Assembly (NCBI GenBank): GCA_003024175.1
Contig: MDYQ01000371.1
Span: 1-16,006, forward strand
Length of the DNA stretch: 16,006 bases
Direction of reading: 5' to 3'
Source: Planoprotostelium fungivorum
Lineage: Eukaryota > Evosea > Variosea > Cavosteliida > Cavosteliaceae
Below are positions 12,101-16,006 of this stretch, one piece after another. Made by a program: the position numbers and the translations under genes. The first letter of the stretch is position 1, and every line of letters starts with the position of its first letter. The notes under the pieces are model-generated. The model was given only the letters and a program-made list of their open reading frames with translations, searched no databases and was not told the DNA's origin.

Positions 12101-13123
12101 CGTCATCTTTGAGTTCCCCGATCCTGAGGCTCTCTCCATTCCTATCATTCAGGTGTGCACTCGTTCACTCTGACATTCTGTGTTCTCTCATTGCATTCAC
12201 TCTGATGTTCTACATGTTCTCTCATCTCCAGACGATGAGTCCGTCTCTGACGAGATCAGGTTAACAACGCTTCGTTCGGTTATACACCTGATAAGATCTT
12301 GTTCAGAGATCTCGAGTTTGGAGTTGATCAAGAGAGTCGCATTGCTCTCGTTGGTCCCAATGGTGCCGGTAAATCGACCCTACTGAAGGTACCTCCCATG
12401 TTCACGTTCATCCCCTCACACCTTCCACAGCTGCTGATGGGTGAGCTCGAGCCCACCACAGGAACCGTACAGAAGAACAGAAAGCTGGAGATCGGAAAGT
12501 TCAGTCAGCACTTTGTGGATGTGAGGAGTCAGAGAGGGAGTCAGACTGAATCGTGCAGGTGCTGGACATGTCCGTCAACCCCGTGCAGTACCTGGCCAGA
12601 AAGTACCCGCTCCTCACAGAGGAGCACGACTGGGAGCAGAAACTGAGGAGAACGATCGGAAGGTTCGGACTCACCGGAAAGACACAGATCCAGGAGATCT
12701 CGTCCCTCTCTGGAGGCCAGAAGAGTCGTGTGGTCTTTGCAGACATCTGCATGTCCAACCCCCACCTCTTGTTCTTAGACGGTGCATTTCACCTTCTCTC
12801 CCTCCTGACTTTACACAGAGCCCACGAACCATCTTGACATTGAGAGTGTCGATGCCTTGGCCGAAGCTTTGAACGAGTTCAAGGGAGGACTCATATTGGT
12901 CAGTCACGATGCGAGATTGATCAGAGAGCTGGATTGTACGGTGTGGGTGGTGGCAGACAACACGGTCATCATCTATGACGGAGGCTTCGATGACTACCGA
13001 GATGAGCTGAGAACTCAATTCGAGGAGAGATTGGAGAGAGAAGACGAAGAGAGGAGACAGAAGGAGGAGAGCAGAAGGGTCAAGAGAGAGGAAGAAATGC
13101 AAGCAAGAGCCGACAGAAAATAA
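9190..13123 (+). CDS. ABCF1-like (ABC50) ribosome-associated ATPase with long charged N-terminus
   Basis: ABCF proteins have two ATPase domains and no membrane part; ABCF1 works in translation with eIF2 and ribosomes. Eighteen exons run 9190-9576, 9616-9726, 9769-9858, 9897-9983, 10025-10111, 10150-10248, 10288-10392, 10430-10510, 10546-10873, 10911-11016, 11097-11238, 11279-11569, 11624-11847, 11888-12152, 12260-12388, 12431-12520, 12559-12781 and 12819-13123, giving about 1049 residues against 845 in human. Residues 1-349 are Lys/Glu-rich with PQPVQKGK repeats, then [20 protein letters not shown], a landmark shared with animal ABCF1. Residues about 350-435 look like a single charged helix. 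NBD1 has APNGVGKST (499-507), FSGGWRMR (617-624) and [10 protein letters not shown] (639-648). NBD2 has GPNGAGKS (833-840), LSGGQKSR (924-931) and DEPTNHLD (from 948). The arm between them is Lys-rich. NBD1 Walker A starts with Ala instead of Gly. ABCF1 is clearly the closest animal relative. Confidence 0.93.
9616..10392 (+). repeat. Exon-coded PQPVQKGK repeat array in ABCF1 N-terminus
   Basis: Six consecutive exons (9616-9726, 9769-9858, 9897-9983, 10025-10111, 10150-10248, 10288-10392) each encode one unit of the form acidic run, PQPVQKGK, Gly/Lys run, and usually an acidic end. Copies read [45 protein letters not shown] and LPQPVQKGK. All flanking introns are phase 0 and 37-42 nt, so units can be gained or lost without a frameshift. 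Related but more diverged units ([20 protein letters not shown]) lie inside exon 1 without introns. The intron sequences themselves are not alike. Confidence 0.8.
10546..10800 (+). other. Predicted single alpha-helix (E/K/R-rich) within ABCF1
   Basis: About 85 residues of exon 9 are almost entirely Glu, Lys and Arg, in alternating short blocks such as [16 protein letters not shown] and [17 protein letters not shown]. Few hydrophobic residues occur at heptad positions, so a stable single alpha-helix is more likely than a coiled coil. It would act as a rigid spacer between the repeat tail and NBD1. The DNA is correspondingly almost pure purine on the plus strand. Confidence 0.6.
11017..11096 (+). 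repeat. 80-nt ABCF1 intron with 18-bp perfect palindrome
   Basis: This intron separates exons 10 and 11 and is twice the usual length. It contains the perfect palindrome ATCTACACGCGTGTAGAT (11029-11046), followed at once by GGATC (11047-11051) facing GATCC (11063-11067). The two halves of the intron also both contain TTCGAT shortly after a GT. The splice sites are fixed by the frame (HGRK to YGLVAPNG). Confidence 0.7.
12164..12230 (+). repeat. Imperfect tandem duplication inside the 107-nt ABCF1 intron
   Basis: Two adjacent copies, 12164-12195 and 12196-12230, both begin TTCACTCTGA and both carry GTTCTCTCAT about 20 bases later; they differ by a few substitutions and a 3-base length change. 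They lie in the longest intron of the window (12153-12259), between NBD1 and NBD2. The duplication accounts for about 32 of its extra bases. Confidence 0.7.
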
Positions 13124-13124
13124 A
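13119..13124 (+). terminator. Poly(A) signal AATAAA overlapping the ABCF1 stop codon
   Basis: The final AAA codon, the TAA stop and the next A form AATAAA. As in the DUF971 gene, the hexamer is built into the end of the coding sequence, implying a short 3' UTR. Confidence 0.5.
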
Positions 13125-13723
13125 CTGATTCAAGATGTCCTTACACTTCTTCTGGCCTGTGAGAGAGTAACACTGTAATCTGCGCACTGTGTATGGAAGA
13201 GGGAAGTGAGAAGACATTTGCAAAGAGTGCAAAACGAACGGGATGAGCTGCGGCTTCCGGGCCAAAAATGAACTGGACACAAAACACAACGCAGTCTATT
13301 CTATTCTGCACATTACATCTCACGGTGGATGTTTCTACCTGGAATGGAAGAATAAGTAGGGTCTTCTTCTTTCGGCGCTGTGTGAGATGTTCGTCACTGA
13401 GCGAGCCGATCGAGTCATCATCTCGTGGGCCGATCAAGTTATAAATGATAAGGGCTGTGCGCCAATAAACAGAACAGAGTCTAGCGAAGTGGAGTCAAAG
13501 GTGTAAAGTCCTCATTGAGAGCAAATCAACGAATCATAAACATCACACAGTGTTCTTCTGGAATTTATTTTATTCACCTCTTCTAGTAGCGATAACACGC
13601 ATGTCTCCGTCGAAATCACAATGCTGCTTCTATACATCTGTACAAAAAAGGGCACTCACCTTTATTCGTATAAGAAAGAGGAGGTCGGATAATGTAACAG
13701 GCCAGTCGAGCACGATGATGATC

Positions 13724-13730
13724 TATATAG
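13724..13730 (+). promoter_or_regulatory. Candidate TATA box of the G8 gene
   Basis: TATATAG followed by GCGC lies 174 bases upstream of the start codon. A start of transcription about 30 bases downstream would fall near 13755-13760, immediately before the 93-nt hairpin, so the hairpin would begin the 5' UTR. The promoter call is inferred from position and sequence alone. Confidence 0.35.
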
Positions 13731-13760
13731 GCGCTTAACTGCCAATATCGGATTGCCGAA

Positions 13761-13853
13761 CATTCGCGAATCGGAGCGACGAAGGATCCCGTTGTGACAG
13801 CTACCTGTCAACTCAGTAGGGATATTTCGCTTCGTCGCTTCGATTCGCGAATG
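13761..13853. repeat. Long inverted repeat / 93-nt hairpin upstream of G8 gene
   Basis: Arm 13761-13784 pairs with arm 13830-13853 over 24 bases with a single mismatch (G13774 opposite T13840), which becomes a G-U wobble in plus-strand RNA. Inside, ATCCC (13786-13790) pairs with GGGAT (13819-13823), and TGACAG (13795-13800) pairs with CTGTCA (13805-13810) around a CTAC loop. Each arm also contains the palindrome ATTCGCGAAT. No target-site duplication was seen at the flanks. It could be a structured 5' UTR element, a small-RNA precursor, a palindromic protein-binding site, or a mobile-element remnant. Confidence 0.85.
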
Positions 13854-13903
13854 GTTTGTCAAAAGGTTTCAAAGCACAGATATTCATTCTCAAACAGGAC
13901 AGC

Positions 13904-16006
13904 ATGCGCGCGTGTGGTGCTCTCTTTGTGGTGCTTCTGTTGGCTTTCGCTGACGGAGCGTGCTTGGACACTTCCAGTTACTCTCTCTGGTCAAATGGTG
14001 AGATCTCAGTCACATCATCTGGTGACATCTTTCAGTCTATGGCAATCTGGCCGTGAACGCTTCGGTCAATATCGCTGCCAACTCGAAGATCCTCTTCGAT
14101 GCATCACCTAGCGTCGCGTTGGGTTACATCACAGTTGGAGGCATCTTGGCCATCAAGGATACCACCTTAGACATCAACATCAGGGGATTACTCGTCAAGG
14201 CCGGTGGGCTGTTGGTTGCTGGAACCGCGGATTGCCCCATCACGAGCAAGGTTCGCCTCTAATTATCTTATTTCATATTATTAACGGCATAAAAGGTCAC
14301 TATCACACTCTATGGCAATAAGGGCGACCCAACTTCGATGGGTACTGATCCATACGATGGTGTCATCTTCGGAGATAAGAGTGAGATACTCACTCACAGC
14401 CTTTTTTTATTCCCATAGGTATCTGGACAGCAACGAACGGTTCAATTCAATTGTACGGATGGAAGAGTGGACCCAGTTGGACTCGTATCTCTGCCACAGC
14501 AAAAGTCAACGACACTTCCATCAGTCTTGTCGAAGCTGTGACATGGAAAGTGGGAGATGTATTCTTCATCACCAGCACCGACTTCCACGTAAGCTGATTA
14601 TAGAAGCGGGAGATTGACCAAGATAGGATGGAAGCAATCTTGATCAACACGAGCAGAGGACAATCTCTGCAGTGACCAACGGAGGCAAGACGATCTCCTT
14701 CTCTCAAGGACTCACCTACCAACACTACGGAGTTGTTCCTATGAACGCAGAAGTGGGGTAAATTGAAGAGTTAAGGAGTTTTTGCTGACTGTTGCAGACT
14801 CTTGACCAGATGGATTGTCATTCGTGGTGACAACTCGTCAATCAATAGTATGTATGGTGGACACTTGGGGATGAGGAACTCCAACAAGAATGGTGGAACC
14901 GTGCTATCTGGTGTAGAGTTGACGCAGATGGGCCAAGCTGGTATATTAGGTCGCTATCCAGTTCACTTCCACATGATGAGATACGTATACAACATGGGTG
15001 TCTCTGCCACAGATCTGTCGATCCATCACAACTATCAGAGATGTATCTCTATCCATGGTGAGATGAGGACGTTGACGTCGTCTGACGTCACTCAGAGACT
15101 CATGGAGCGGTTGTGCAGAACTGCGTCTGCTTTGACACATACGGACACGCTATGTTCCTGGAAGATGGTGGAGAGCGTGGGAACGTCTGGGACCACAACT
15201 TGGCCAGCGTAGTCAGACCTCAGCTGAAGGTGTACAAATTGTTGGACAGTGACGACGATCCATCTGTATTCTGGATCACCAATCCAAACAACACTTGGAC
15301 GAACAATGGTGAGACATACGTAAGTGTCAGACTAATATATCTGACAGTTGCTACTGGTTCCAATACTGGCTACTGGTTCTTTGTTGGAACGAGAGTGAAC
15401 TCACCCAGTTATGACCTGTATTATCAGGACGACCCCACTGCGGTAGTTCCAATGTATGCTCCCAAAGGAGGTAAGTGTCATACTTCTGATGATACATCTG
15501 ATATCACCCAGTTTTCGTTGGAAACTCCGGCCACACACTCGGCAGCTGGACCCTTGACATATCTCGTATGAACAACGCGCCAGCTTGGTTTCCCAAAGCT
15601 GGGGTAAGACACCATCACTCTATGTCACGACATCATATCCTCACACTGTCAGCCTCCCTTCACGTCGGCATCTGCTCCTCTGATAAACGATTGGGATCTG
15701 CAGATGGTTTGCTACAAAGTGGGAGGCTGTGTTTGGACTAGCAGTGCCGGCAGATGGAGCAACGTGTGGATGTCTGACATACGTGCAAGTGGTGTTCTTG
15801 GAATACCAAACCAACTCTTTGTCAACTTCACCATCATTGGAGAGTCCGCAAACATGTCAGTGGGATGACATATCCATCAACCACTGAAGTACGTATAGTG
15901 GGGCTGCTGGAAGATTCACAGGATATTCTTGTGGTGTGGATAATTACGATGTTGGCGGAAATACGATCATATCCAATGTCTCCTTTGTCAATTTCACTCA
16001 GCCTCT
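13904..16006 (+). CDS. Secreted G8-domain / beta-helix protein, CEMIP-PKHD1L1 type (3' end beyond window)
   Basis: Eleven exons (13904-13997, 14036-14250, 14296-14380, 14419-14588, 14627-14757, 14798-15057, 15096-15308, 15348-15470, 15512-15603, 15653-15855, 15899-16006) give 564 residues and run off the right edge. Residues 1-19 are a signal peptide (MRACGALFVVLLLAFADGA). A G8 domain covers about 25-145, with many glycines and paired strands such as YITVGGILAIKDTTLDINIRG. The following part resembles CEMIP, TMEM2 and PKHD1L1: AEVGLLTRWIVIRGD, GRYPVHFHM, IHETHGAVVQN and GHAMFLEDGGERGNVW, typical of parallel beta-helix repeats. Several N-x-S/T sites suit a glycosylated extracellular protein. 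CEMIP acts in hyaluronan breakdown; a substrate in this organism is unknown. Introns are 38-49 nt. The last acceptor is uncertain: 15889 is an alternative to 15898. A hairpin lies just upstream. Confidence 0.88.

Larger units (their letters stand above)
13124..13903. other. 780-base intergenic region upstream of the G8 gene
   Basis: No gene is supported here. A minus-strand open frame of 98 codons (13437-13141) has no ATG, and a 49-codon plus-strand stretch near 13220-13370 also lacks a convincing start. Visible elements are a TATAAAT at 13442-13448, a TATATAG at 13724-13730 and the long hairpin at 13761-13853. The last two precede the G8 gene start. Confidence 0.5.

Noticed and set aside
13141-13437. 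98-codon minus-strand open frame downstream of ABCF1
   Set aside because: It begins at TTG, has no upstream in-frame ATG, and shows no recognisable domain.
15058-15095. GACGTC repeated, with a TGACGTCA CRE-like palindrome
   Set aside because: It lies in a 38-nt intron of the G8 gene and is a short match that could arise by chance; no promoter context.

Overview
The window is eukaryotic nuclear DNA with about half G+C. It is densely packed with intron-rich protein genes on both strands. Seven genes are supported by recognisable protein sequence or by a consistent multi-exon reading frame. A talin with a full FERM head, a WD40-bearing ATG16, an ABCF1-type protein, SF3A3 and a G8-domain secreted protein together suggest an amorphean lineage, most likely a free-living amoebozoan with a compact genome. 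That placement is an inference. No organelle, bacterial or viral genes and no rRNA, tRNA or CRISPR array were seen.

Layout: (1) minus strand 1-1668, N-terminal 446 residues of talin, running off the left edge; (2) plus strand 1835-2358, a mitochondrial DUF971 protein; (3) minus strand 2381-4542, ATG16; (4) plus strand 4809-6618, splicing factor SF3A3; (5) minus strand 6728-8125, an unrecognised basic protein in 12 exons; (6) 8126-9189, a mostly non-coding interval with a possible E2F site and one weak small-gene candidate; (7) plus strand 9190-13123, an ABCF1-like protein with a long repetitive charged N-terminus; (8) 13124-13903, intergenic, containing a TATA box and a striking 93-nt hairpin; (9) plus strand 13904 to the right edge, a secreted G8/beta-helix protein of the CEMIP/PKHD1L1 type.

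The first five genes alternate strand, so they share short divergent promoters (166 and 266 bases) and close tail-to-tail ends (22 and 109 bases between stop codons). The genes do not form one pathway: they serve adhesion, autophagy, splicing, translation and the cell surface.

The most unusual global feature is intron size. Of 66 introns placed by eye from reading frame and homology, 62 are 35-49 nt long (median 40). Most end in AG and carry a CTGAC/CTAAC-like motif shortly before it. The four exceptions are 54, 55, 80 and 107 nt. The two longest hold a palindrome and a tandem duplication respectively. In the ABCF1 gene, six consecutive exons each encode one copy of a PQPVQKGK-type repeat and are separated by phase-0 mini-introns.
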